Assembly: GCA_020028535.1 (NCBI GenBank)
Contig: JAIBHM010000044.1
Span: 1-10,530 of the forward strand
From: Armatimonadota bacterium
Lineage (GTDB): Bacteria; Sysuimicrobiota; Sysuimicrobiia; Sysuimicrobiales; Kaftiobacteriaceae
Direction of reading: 5' to 3'
Length of the DNA stretch: 10,530 nucleotides
The notes beneath the pieces are model-generated. The model was not told where the DNA came from, did not search any database, and saw only the letters and a program-made list of their open reading frames with translations. Positions within the stretch are counted from its first letter, which is position 1; the number at the start of each line of letters is the position of its first letter. This document shows, piece by piece, positions 1 through 6,095 of the stretch. The translations under genes and the position numbers were made by a program.

Positions 1-12
1 GGCGAAGTCACG

Positions 13-17
13 AAGGA
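13..17 (+). promoter_or_regulatory. Ribosome binding site of nrnA
   Basis: AAGGA lies 8 nt before the ATG at 26. No other ATG, GTG or TTG exists in that frame between base 1 and 26, so this site supports the chosen start. Confidence 0.6.
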
Positions 18-25
18 CGTCCCGC

Positions 26-991
26 ATGGCAAGCTTGCCCGAGACGATCGCAAGGATTCTCCGGACAAATCCTGACGCCCTGATCGCCTGCCACGTCGCC
101 CCAGACGGCGATTGTCTTGGGGCCTCGCTGGCGCTCGCGATGGCGTGCGAGCGGGCGGGAGTGCGGGCGGTGGTGGGCAGCGCGGACGGGGTCCCGGAAA
201 CCTACCGCTACCTCCACGGAAGTGATCGCATCATCACCACACCGCCGGACCACCAGTTCAGCGTTGGGGTGGCGATGGAGTGCAGCAGCCTGGAGCGCGC
301 TGGCACGTTTGCCGAGGCCCTCACACGCTGCAGCACCCTCATCAACATCGACCACCACCTCAGCAACGCGGGATACGGCAACATTGTGTACTGGGACACG
401 TCGGCGGCGGCCGTGGGCGAGCAAGTCTACGGCATCATCCAGGCCATGGGTACGCAGATTACGCCCGAGATCGCCCAGTGCCTGCTCGCCGCGATCGTCA
501 CCGACACAGGCAGCTTCCGGTATCCCAACACGAGCCCCAAGACGCTGCGCCTGGCCGCCGACCTGGTGGACGCCGGGGCCTCGGTGCATACGGTCGTGGA
601 GCGCGTGTACGAGACGCGAAGCGCGGCATCCCTGCGTCTCATCGGCCGCGCGCTCAACAATTTGACGATCTCGGCGGATGGGCGCATTGCCTGGACCGTG
701 ATCACTCCGGAAGTGTTGAGGGAGACCGGGGCGCTTCCCGAGGACACCACAGGGATCGTGGGCATGCTGCGTCAAGTCCGCGGCGTGAAGGTGGCGCTGC
801 TCTTCGAGGTCACACCCGCGGGGATCCGGGTCGGCATCAGGTCGCGGGACGCCGCCCGAGCGAACGTGATCGCGGAGACGTTCGGAGGCGGGGGCCACAA
901 AGGGGCGGCAGGGTTTACGATGCCGGGACCCCTCGAAGACGTCATCGCCAGGACGCTGGCCGCCGTGGAGAAAGAGTTGGCAGGCGTATGA
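26..991 (+). CDS. nrnA: DHH/DHHA1 phosphoesterase, NrnA-type oligoribonuclease / pAp phosphatase
   Basis: This cytosolic metal-dependent phosphoesterase is expected to degrade 2-5 nt RNA fragments and dephosphorylate 3'-phosphoadenosine 5'-phosphate. The 321-residue protein has the usual family length and architecture. The N-terminal DHH domain has HVAPDGD (residues 23-29, motif I), IDHH (108-111, motif III) and TDTG (159-162, motif IV). The C-terminal DHHA1 domain carries the substrate-binding GGGGHKGAAG (287-296). At motif II, where an Asp usually sits after the hydrophobic strand, the sequence reads AMECSSLER with Glu85. Its neighbour truB overlaps by 4 nt (ATGA), and the nrnA-truB-ribF order is the standard one downstream of rbfA. 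The specific activity (NrnA against NrnB or another DHH subfamily) is inferred from context and motifs, not proven. Confidence 0.93.
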   Translation: MASLPETIARILRTNPDALIACHVAPDGDCLGASLALAMACERAGVRAVVGSADGVPETYRYLHGSDRIITTPPDHQFSVGVAMECSSLERAGTFAEALTRCSTLINIDHHLSNAGYGNIVYWDTSAAAVGEQVYGIIQAMGTQITPEIAQCLLAAIVTDTGSFRYPNTSPKTLRLAADLVDAGASVHTVVERVYETRSAASLRLIGRALNNLTISADGRIAWTVITPEVLRETGALPEDTTGIVGMLRQVRGVKVALLFEVTPAGIRVGIRSRDAARANVIAETFGGGGHKGAAGFTMPGPLEDVIARTLAAVEKELAGV

Positions 992-1893
992 TTGACGGCA
1001 TCCTCAACGTCCTCAAACCCGTGGGAATGACGTCCCACGACGTGGTAGACGTGATCCGCCGCCTCGCCGGAACGCGGCGCGTCGGCCATACCGGCACGTT
1101 GGATCCGGGCGCGGCCGGGGTGCTCGTCCTGGCGATCGGAAAGGCGACGCGGGTCGCCGAGTTCGTCGCGGAGACAGACAAGGAGTATCGCGTCGAAATC
1201 ACGTTTGGGCGTGCCACAGACTCCGGCGACGCCTACGGCAAAACGGTGGCGGAACACCCCGAGGTGCGCGTCGATCCGGCGCAGGTCAGGGACGTGCTCT
1301 CGCGCTTTGTGGGCCAGATCGAGCAAGTGCCGCCGATGGCCTCAGCGGTACATGTGGGCGGCCGGCGACTGTATGAACTGCACCGGCAGGGGACCCAGGT
1401 CGAAGTCCCATCGCGCCGTGTCACAGTGTATCAGCTGGACCTGATCGGATTCGAGCAAGGGCCTCCGGCCCGTGGCTGGCTGCACGTCGCGTGCTCCAAA
1501 GGCACGTACATCCGAAAACTGTGCCATGACATCGGCGAAGCGCACGGCGCAGGTGCGTATGCGTCGTTCATGATCCGCACCCGGGTCGGGCGATACTCGC
1601 TTGAAGACACACACACCCTGGAGGAGCTTTCGCAGGCGGCGGAAGGCGCCGGCCTCGCCTCGGCGGTGGAATCGGCCGACGCGGCTCTGGCCGATCTCCC
1701 GGTCGTGGACCTCTTGCCGCCACAGCGTCAGGCGGTGATGCACGGCCAGCCGGTCCCGCTGTTCAAAGTCCAGGGATGGCAGTCCTTGATGCAGGCGAAG
1801 ATCGTGCGCCTCCGGGACACGCAGGGTCTGATCGCGCTCGCCCGAGTGGAGCAGGGAGTGCTGAAGCCCTTCAAAGTGCTGCGGGATAGTTAA
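988..1893 (+). CDS. truB: tRNA pseudouridine(55) synthase TruB
   Basis: TruB isomerises U55 in the T-loop of tRNAs to pseudouridine. The 301-residue protein opens with the family signature NVLKPVGMTSH and carries the catalytic motif GHTGTLDPGAAG (33-44), with Asp39 as nucleophile. The base-stacking Tyr is at 67 (KEYRVE), followed by GRATDSGDAYG, VPPMASAVHV and the conserved KGTYIR (171-176). A C-terminal TruB_C/PUA-like segment ends in a hydrophobic beta-rich stretch (ALARVEQGVLKPFKVL). The ATG at 988 overlaps the nrnA stop as ATGA, which implies translational coupling; no strong Shine-Dalgarno is seen. The same frame stays open far upstream inside nrnA, but that upstream part has no TruB similarity and is not used. 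Confidence 0.97.
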   Translation: MIDGILNVLKPVGMTSHDVVDVIRRLAGTRRVGHTGTLDPGAAGVLVLAIGKATRVAEFVAETDKEYRVEITFGRATDSGDAYGKTVAEHPEVRVDPAQVRDVLSRFVGQIEQVPPMASAVHVGGRRLYELHRQGTQVEVPSRRVTVYQLDLIGFEQGPPARGWLHVACSKGTYIRKLCHDIGEAHGAGAYASFMIRTRVGRYSLEDTHTLEELSQAAEGAGLASAVESADAALADLPVVDLLPPQRQAVMHGQPVPLFKVQGWQSLMQAKIVRLRDTQGLIALARVEQGVLKPFKVLRDS

Positions 1894-2846
1894 TGGAGGT
1901 CGTCCGCGGTATTGAGGCGTTTCCGCAGCAACGAGTGCCGGTCGTGCTCGGACTCGGCACTTTCGACGGCATGCACCTCGGGCACCAGGCGTTACTCTCC
2001 GAGGTGGTGCGCATCGCGGGTGAGCAGGAGGGCCGGGGCGCGGCCATCACCTTCGATCCGCATCCCCTCGCCGTCATCGCGCCTCCGCCCGAACCGTTCC
2101 TGCTCACGACAATCGAGGAGCGCCTGAGGCTCATCGCGTCGCTCCGAATCGACCTCGCCCTGGTAATCCGGTTTGATGCGGAGCTCAGACAAGTCAGCGC
2201 GCAGGAGTGGATGGAACTGCTGTTGCGCCACGTCCGGATGAGTGATGTGGTCTGCGGCTCCAACTACACCTTTGGACGCGACCGCGCCGGGACCGTCCAG
2301 CTGCTGCGCGGCTGGGCGGAAGCCGAGGGCGTGAGGGTGCACATCGTGCCGCCCGTGCGCGTCGGCGGCGCGCTGGTGAGCAGCACTTTGATCCGGCGGC
2401 TTCTGCGTGCGGGCGATGTCGCGGAAGCCGCCCGTTACCTGGGACGCTGGTACACGCTGCGCGGGACGGTGCAACGGGGCGACGCACGTGGGCGCACCCT
2501 GGGTTTCCCCACCGCCAATCTGTCGTTGCCGGAGGAGAAGCTCATCCCAGGCACCGGCATCTATACCGCCATGGCCCGCACGGAACGGGGCCTGCATCAG
2601 GCGGCGGTGAGCATCGGCACGAGACCGACCTTCGGCCCGGGCGCGCTGGTAGTGGAGGCATACCTGCTGGAGTTCTCAGGCGACCTGTACGGCGAAACGC
2701 TGGAGCTGCATTTCGTGCAGCGCCTGCGGGACGAGCTTGCGTTCGCCTCCGAGGCGGCGCTCATCCGCCAGATGCGCGAGGATGTGTCGGAGACCGCGCG
2801 CCTGCTGGCGCATGTGGAGGCGCCGGCACCATTTGGAGCCGTTTGA
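1893..2846 (+). CDS. ribF: Bifunctional riboflavin kinase / FAD synthetase RibF
   Basis: RibF phosphorylates riboflavin to FMN and adenylylates FMN to FAD. The 317-residue length is typical. The N-terminal nucleotidyltransferase domain (about 1-180) shows GTFDGMHLGH (22-31), CGSNYTFGRDRAG and VSSTLIR, the second conserved nucleotide-binding motif. The C-terminal flavokinase domain (about 187-310) carries RGRTLGFPTANL (GFPTAN at 204-209), the PTAN motif that binds Mg-ATP, and GTGIY. Its ATG shares one base with the truB stop (TAATG), a classic coupled junction. In related genomes rpsO follows directly; here a 567-bp interruption follows. No terminator hairpin is evident after the stop. Confidence 0.97.
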   Translation: MEVVRGIEAFPQQRVPVVLGLGTFDGMHLGHQALLSEVVRIAGEQEGRGAAITFDPHPLAVIAPPPEPFLLTTIEERLRLIASLRIDLALVIRFDAELRQVSAQEWMELLLRHVRMSDVVCGSNYTFGRDRAGTVQLLRGWAEAEGVRVHIVPPVRVGGALVSSTLIRRLLRAGDVAEAARYLGRWYTLRGTVQRGDARGRTLGFPTANLSLPEEKLIPGTGIYTAMARTERGLHQAAVSIGTRPTFGPGALVVEAYLLEFSGDLYGETLELHFVQRLRDELAFASEAALIRQMREDVSETARLLAHVEAPAPFGAV

Positions 2847-2905
2847 GCTAGCCCATTTAGATCATCGAACGTGATGTAACTAGGTCCGGACCGAGTAAGC
2901 TAGCC
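2846..2905 (+). repeat. Short direct repeat AGCTAGCC flanking a palindrome
   Basis: The 8-mer AGCTAGCC occurs at 2846-2853, just after the ribF stop, and again at 2898-2905, spanning the stop codon of the dehydrogenase remnant. Between them is a perfect 10-bp palindrome GGTCCGGACC at 2883-2892. The repeat may be a trace of the insertion or of slippage, but an 8-bp repeat can also be chance. No inverted terminal repeats or transposase sequence accompany it. Confidence 0.3.
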
Positions 2906-3226
2906 GAGTTGTATTTCTGGCGGAACCTCCACGTTCATTAGAGATGATCCTCCGTCTGCGAAGATCACCTGCCCGGTAATCCACCCGGCGTCCTGAGAAC
3001 ACAGGAGCGCGGCCACGTTCCCGACATCAGCCGGGGTTCCCAGCCGGCCCATCGGCGTCCAACCTCGCCTGTGCCAGCCCCGGATTAGTTCCTGACCCTG
3101 CGGAGGCAGACTGTTCAACACACTATCCTCCGTCCACCCTGGGCTGATCGCATTGACGGTGATGCCTCGCTTGGCCAGGGCGACGGCAAAGTACCGGACC
3201 AGGGATTCCATACCGATCCCGCGCAC
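2900..3226 (-). pseudogene. 5'-truncated short-chain dehydrogenase/reductase (SDR) remnant
   Basis: On the - strand about 105 residues match the C-terminal third of a classical SDR oxidoreductase. The part seen is the helix after the catalytic Tyr-x-x-x-Lys (ESLVRYFAVALAKRGI), then VNAISPGW, the substrate loop, GRLGTPADVGNVAALLCS, and the C-terminal signature WITGQVIFADGGSSLM. The Rossmann nucleotide-binding motif TGxxxGxG, the NAG strand and the catalytic Ser-Tyr-Lys are missing. Recognisable similarity begins near 3211. Upstream of it the frame stays open to a stop at 3275-3277, but those residues do not look like an SDR. A GTG at 3226 could start a 108-residue peptide, yet it could not be an active reductase. 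It runs opposite to all neighbours and sits inside a normally uninterrupted operon. I call it a gene fragment; the original substrate is unknown. Confidence 0.8.
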
Positions 3227-3227
3227 G

Positions 3228-3323
3228 ACCGCTTTTTGGGGAGGATATTCAGGATACTTCCAAGACCCTGATGGTCATTTGTGGGAGATCGCCTGGAATC
3301 CGCAATGGGAAAATGAGGAATAG
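3228..3323 (+). pseudogene. 5'-truncated VOC-family (glyoxalase/bleomycin-resistance-like) protein remnant
   Basis: In the + frame starting at 3228, a 31-residue stretch ending at TAG (3321-3323) reads FWGGYSG followed by GYFQDPDGHLWEIAWNP. This is the characteristic last strand of vicinal-oxygen-chelate (glyoxalase/dioxygenase superfamily) proteins. The Glu of LWEIAWNP (codon 3285-3287) is the usual C-terminal metal ligand. Everything N-terminal of this is missing: upstream of about 3228 the frame enters DNA belonging to the reversed SDR remnant. There is no start codon or ribosome binding site, so it is a dead 3' end, too short for ordinary gene callers. The family call rests on a short but very typical motif. 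Confidence 0.72.
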
Positions 3324-3413
3324 ATGTGCTAACATTATGTGTTGATAGTCCGGCTGGGAGGTCCGTTCCTCCGACGGCCGCTCGGCCTTGATCTATGATG
3401 GAGGTGGAGTGGG
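3324..3413 (+). promoter_or_regulatory. Probable promoter/leader region of rpsO-pnp
   Basis: These 90 bases separate the VOC stop from rpsO. A weak extended -10 candidate, TG-C-TAACAT, is at 3327-3335; no convincing -35 box is seen at the right distance. Two small hairpins follow: GGAGG (3357-3361) with CCTCC (3368-3372), and GGCC (3376-3379) with GGCC (3384-3387). The same CCTCC is also complementary to the GGAGG of the rpsO ribosome binding site (3400-3404). The leader could therefore switch between a free and a masked start site. Ribosomal protein S15 is known to control its own mRNA leader in several bacteria; that it does so here is inference. Confidence 0.35.
3400..3406 (+). promoter_or_regulatory. 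Strong Shine-Dalgarno that fixes the TTG start of rpsO
   Basis: GGAGGTG is an exact match to the anti-Shine-Dalgarno, with 9 nt between GGAGG and the TTG at 3414. The ATGs at 3395 and 3398 are out of frame with rpsO, and the TTG gives the standard 89-residue S15. Confidence 0.75.
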
Positions 3414-3683
3414 TTGGCGTTACCCAAAGTGAAAAAGACTGAGATCGTGGACCAACACCGCAGGCATCAGACCGACACCGGCTCCCCCGAAGTGCAGATC
3501 GCGCTGCTGACCGAGCGGATCAACGAGCTCACCGAGCATCTGACGGCTCACAAGAAGGACATCCATTCCCGGCGAGGGCTGTTGAAGATGGTCGGCCAGC
3601 GGCGCCGGCTGCTGTCGTACTTGCAGGACTCCGATCTGCAGCGGTACCGCCAGATCGTTGACAACCTTGGCCTTCGCCGGTAG
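3414..3683 (+). CDS. rpsO: 30S ribosomal protein S15
   Basis: S15 binds the central domain of 16S rRNA (helices 20-22) early in 30S assembly and contributes to an intersubunit bridge. The 89-residue product matches the family length exactly. It has the hallmark DTGSPEVQIALLTERINELTEHL region split over two helices, HKKDIHSRRGLL, and the C-terminal RYRQIVDNLGLRR end. Translation appears to start at TTG (3414) after a strong Shine-Dalgarno; no in-frame ATG or GTG is suitably placed. It is followed by pnp after a 99-nt gap containing hairpins, as in many bacteria where rpsO and pnp are partly co-transcribed. Confidence 0.97.
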   Translation: MALPKVKKTEIVDQHRRHQTDTGSPEVQIALLTERINELTEHLTAHKKDIHSRRGLLKMVGQRRRLLSYLQDSDLQRYRQIVDNLGLRR

Positions 3684-3697
3684 CGGCGGGGCAGCCA

Positions 3698-3710
3698 GAC
3701 ACAGTGTGTC
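3698..3710 (+). other. Small hairpin abutting the rpsO-pnp attenuator
   Basis: GACAC (3698-3702) and GTGTC (3706-3710) form a 5-bp stem with loop AGT. It ends exactly where the larger hairpin at 3711 begins, so the two could stack. Paired stems in this gap fit an RNA-processing site; that role is inferred. Confidence 0.45.
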
Positions 3711-3736
3711 AGGAGCGGGGTACCCCCCGCTCCTTT
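3711..3736 (+). terminator. Intergenic hairpin after rpsO (leaky terminator or processing site)
   Basis: AGGAGCGGGG (3711-3720) and CCCCGCTCCT (3725-3734) form a perfect 10-bp GC-rich stem with loop TACC. Only TTT (3734-3736, the first T shared with the stem) follows, then CC, so the U-tract is poor. It may terminate only part of the transcripts, letting some reach pnp, or serve as an endonuclease target. In E. coli the rpsO-pnp gap holds both a terminator and an RNase III site that mediates PNPase autocontrol; a similar role here is inference. Confidence 0.65.
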
Positions 3737-3770
3737 CCGTGTATGAGCACGTGAGGTGCGCAATCATTCT

Positions 3771-3778
3771 AAGGAGGG
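3771..3778 (+). promoter_or_regulatory. Ribosome binding site deciding the pnp start
   Basis: AAGGAGGG with GGAGG 5 nt before the ATG at 3783. The in-frame GTG at 3756 lies upstream of this site and would add nine residues that no PNPase needs, so 3783 is preferred. Confidence 0.8.
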
Positions 3779-3782
3779 CGTT

Positions 3783-6014
3783 ATGACCGAGTCTGAGATC
3801 AAGCGGGTCGCGGTCGAGGTGGCCGGGCGGCAGTTATCCTTCGAGACAGGCTGGCTGGCGCGGCAGGCCGGCGGGTCCGTCGTCGTGCGCTACGGCGACA
3901 CGATGGTGCTGGTTACCGCCACCGCCTCGGAAGGGCCTCGCGAAGGGATCGATTTCTTTCCCCTGACCTGTGATTTCGAAGAGAAGATGTACGCCGCCGG
4001 GAAGATCCCCGGGGGGTTCTTCAAACGAGAAGGGCGTCCGGGTGAGCGTGCGATCCATTCCGCGCGGCTGATGGACCGACCCATCCGCCCGCTGTTCCCG
4101 AAAGGGTTCCGCAACGACGTGCAGGTCATCGCCACGGTGCTGTCCGCGGATCAGGAAAACGATCCGGCGATTCTGGCCATCAACGGAGCGTCCGCTGCGC
4201 TGACCATCTCCAACATTCCCTTCAGCGGCCCCATCGCGGCCGTGCGTGTCGCGCTCATCGACGGCGAGCTCGTCACCAACCCCACGCAGACGCAGCTCGA
4301 CGCCGGGGGCCAGCTGGACCTGGTGGTTGCCGCGAGCGACGACGCGATCGTCATGGTCGAGGCCGGCGCGAAGGAGATCGCGGAGGAGCGCGTCCTTGAG
4401 GCGCTCGACCGCGCGCACGAAGAGATCCGCCGGATCATCCGCACGCAGCGCGAACTGGCGGGCACTGCCGCTAAGCCGAAGACCGAGGTCCCCCCGGCGC
4501 AGGTTGACCAGGAGCTGGTGGCCGCGGTCCGGCAGCAGGCGCTGCCGCTTGTCAGCGAGGCGTTGGCGCACCCGGAAAAGTTGATGCGTGAGGACGCCCT
4601 GCACCAGGTCACACTCCGTGTCGCCCCCGCGTTCGCCCAGTCCCATCCCGACCGCGCGCAAGAGATCGAAGAAGCGGTCGCCTTCCTGATCAAGGACGAA
4701 GTCCGGCGCCGGACGCTCGAGGAGTCACGGCGCGTGGACGGGCGCGGCCTGCGGGACATCCGGCCCCTGCGTGCCGCCGTCGGACTGCTGCCGCGCACCC
4801 ACGGGTCCGGCTTGTTCCAGCGCGGGCAGACGCAGGTCCTCTCAGTCGCCACGCTCGGCACGGGGGAGGACGAGCAGATCATCGACGATCTGACGAAGCG
4901 GACGCGCAAGCGCTTCATGCATCACTATTCGTTCCCGCCGTTCAGCGTGGGTGAGGTGCGGCCGCTGCGCTCGCCCGGCCGGAGAGAAATCGGGCACGGG
5001 CTGCTTGCCGAGCGGGCCCTGGAGGCGGTGCTCCCCGACGAGAGCGTCTTCCCATACACCATTCGCCTCGTCTCCGAAGTCCTGGAATCCAACGGCTCGA
5101 CGTCGATGGCCTCGGTCTGCGCCTCGACGCTCGCGCTGATGGACGCCGGCGTGCCGATCAAGGCGCCGGTGAGCGGGATCTCCATCGGGCTGGTCACCGA
5201 TGACCGCGGCAAGACAGCGCTGCTCACGGACATCCAGGGCGTCGAGGATGCCATGGGCGACATGGATTTCAAGGTTGCCGGCACGCGCGCCGGCGTGACC
5301 GCGGTGCAGCTGGACATCAAGGTCAAGGGGCTCTCGCGGGAGATCATGGCCCAGGCGTTCGCCGCAGCCCGTGAAGCGCGCCTGAAGATCCTCGACGTGA
5401 TGACCCAGGCCATCGCCGAGCCGCGGCCCAACCTCTCACCGTACGCGCCGCGGATCATCACCATCGAGATCAATCCCGACCGGATCCGTGAGGTCATCGG
5501 TCCCGGTGGCAAGGTGATCAACAAGATCACGGCCGAGACCGGCGTGAAGATCGACATTGAGCAGGACGGCAAAGTGCACGTCGCCTCCGCGGACGAAGAC
5601 GCCGCCAAGCGCGCGATCAAGATGATCGAGGACATCGTGCGCGAGGTGAAGCTGAACGAAATTTTCACCGGCAGGGTTACCCGCCTGATGAACTTCGGGG
5701 CCTTTGTGGAGGTGCTGCCGGGCAAGGAAGGATTGGTGCACATCTCCGAGCTGGGCGACGGCGAGCGGGTGAACCGCGTCGAGGACGTCGTCAAGGTCGG
5801 GGACGAGATGCAGGTCCGTGTGAAAGAGATCGACAACATGGGCCGCATCAACCTGACCAAACGCCTCACCCCGGGACCCGAGGATGCGCGACCGCGCCCG
5901 CGAGAAGGCGGTCCGAGAGGCGACGACCGCCGGCACCGGCCCGAGGGCGGCGGGGGGCACCGCCGTCGCCGACCCGACGCCCGGGGCGACCAGCGCGGCC
6001 CGCGCCCCGAATAA
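3783..6014 (+). CDS. pnp: Polyribonucleotide nucleotidyltransferase (PNPase)
   Basis: PNPase degrades RNA 3'-to-5' by phosphorolysis and is a core degradosome/RNA-quality enzyme. The 743-residue protein has all domains in order. The first RNase PH-like domain has the RNA-channel loop FKREGRPGER and MDRPIRPLFPKGF (97 onward). A helical linker follows, then the second RNase PH domain with RRVDGRGLRDIRPL and the catalytic segment EDAMGDMDFK. There Asp489, Asp495 and Lys497 correspond to E. coli Asp486, Asp492 and Lys494. The KH domain has IGPGGK (572-577) and the S1 domain spans about 627-695 (FTGRV…NFGAFVEV…LVHISEL). The last ~48 residues are a low-complexity Arg/Gly/Pro/Asp tail, probably disordered. 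It is preceded by rpsO and followed after 81 nt by an M16 peptidase, the standard Bacillota arrangement. Confidence 0.98.
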   Translation: MTESEIKRVAVEVAGRQLSFETGWLARQAGGSVVVRYGDTMVLVTATASEGPREGIDFFPLTCDFEEKMYAAGKIPGGFFKREGRPGERAIHSARLMDRPIRPLFPKGFRNDVQVIATVLSADQENDPAILAINGASAALTISNIPFSGPIAAVRVALIDGELVTNPTQTQLDAGGQLDLVVAASDDAIVMVEAGAKEIAEERVLEALDRAHEEIRRIIRTQRELAGTAAKPKTEVPPAQVDQELVAAVRQQALPLVSEALAHPEKLMREDALHQVTLRVAPAFAQSHPDRAQEIEEAVAFLIKDEVRRRTLEESRRVDGRGLRDIRPLRAAVGLLPRTHGSGLFQRGQTQVLSVATLGTGEDEQIIDDLTKRTRKRFMHHYSFPPFSVGEVRPLRSPGRREIGHGLLAERALEAVLPDESVFPYTIRLVSEVLESNGSTSMASVCASTLALMDAGVPIKAPVSGISIGLVTDDRGKTALLTDIQGVEDAMGDMDFKVAGTRAGVTAVQLDIKVKGLSREIMAQAFAAAREARLKILDVMTQAIAEPRPNLSPYAPRIITIEINPDRIREVIGPGGKVINKITAETGVKIDIEQDGKVHVASADEDAAKRAIKMIEDIVREVKLNEIFTGRVTRLMNFGAFVEVLPGKEGLVHISELGDGERVNRVEDVVKVGDEMQVRVKEIDNMGRINLTKRLTPGPEDARPRPREGGPRGDDRRHRPEGGGGHRRRRPDARGDQRGPRPE

Positions 6015-6046
6015 GCGCAAGAGGATTCCACGTTCGCTTACAGTAG

Positions 6047-6060
6047 AGGTTCAAGAACCT
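6047..6060 (+). other. Hairpin 1 in the pnp / M16-peptidase gap
   Basis: AGGTT (6047-6051) and AACCT (6056-6060) form a 5-bp stem with loop CAAG. It directly abuts the larger hairpin that starts at 6060. There is no T-run, so it is not a simple terminator. Confidence 0.4.
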
Positions 6061-6083
6061 GCGCGGACCTGCGGGTCCGTGCA
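6060..6083 (+). other. Hairpin 2 immediately before the M16-peptidase start
   Basis: TGCGCGGACC (6060-6069) and GGTCCGTGCA (6074-6083) form a 10-bp stem with one G-U pair and loop TGCG. It ends 3 nt before a GTG (6087) and 12 nt before the ATG (6096). It fills the space where a Shine-Dalgarno would be expected and contains none. No T-tract follows on either strand. It may be a 3' stabiliser of the pnp message, a processing site, or a translational control element. Confidence 0.5.
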
Positions 6084-6095
6084 GACGTGACCACC

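Noticed and set aside
1..83. Possible 3' end of rbfA at the window start
   Set aside because: The two other + frames are open from base 1 to stops at 73-75 and 81-83, so an overlapping rbfA tail of at least 50 nt is possible. Neither short tail can be recognised, and rbfA may simply end before the window.
8..898. 296-codon - strand frame opposite nrnA
   Set aside because: Shadow composition, no motif, and it overlaps a clear DHH phosphoesterase gene.
280..987. Long upstream extension of the truB frame through nrnA
   Set aside because: The extra residues overlap nrnA, have shadow composition, and TruB similarity begins exactly at the ATG at 988.
2883..2892. Perfect palindrome GGTCCGGACC as a terminator or operator
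   Set aside because: It has no T-run, and as RNA it leaves only a 3-bp stem around a CCGG loop; a 10-bp palindrome in G+C-rich DNA can be chance. Listed only with the nearby direct repeat.
2847..3413. Insertion sequence or integron cassette explaining the ribF-rpsO interruption
   Set aside because: No transposase or integrase similarity, terminal inverted repeats or clear target-site duplication can be found around the scar.
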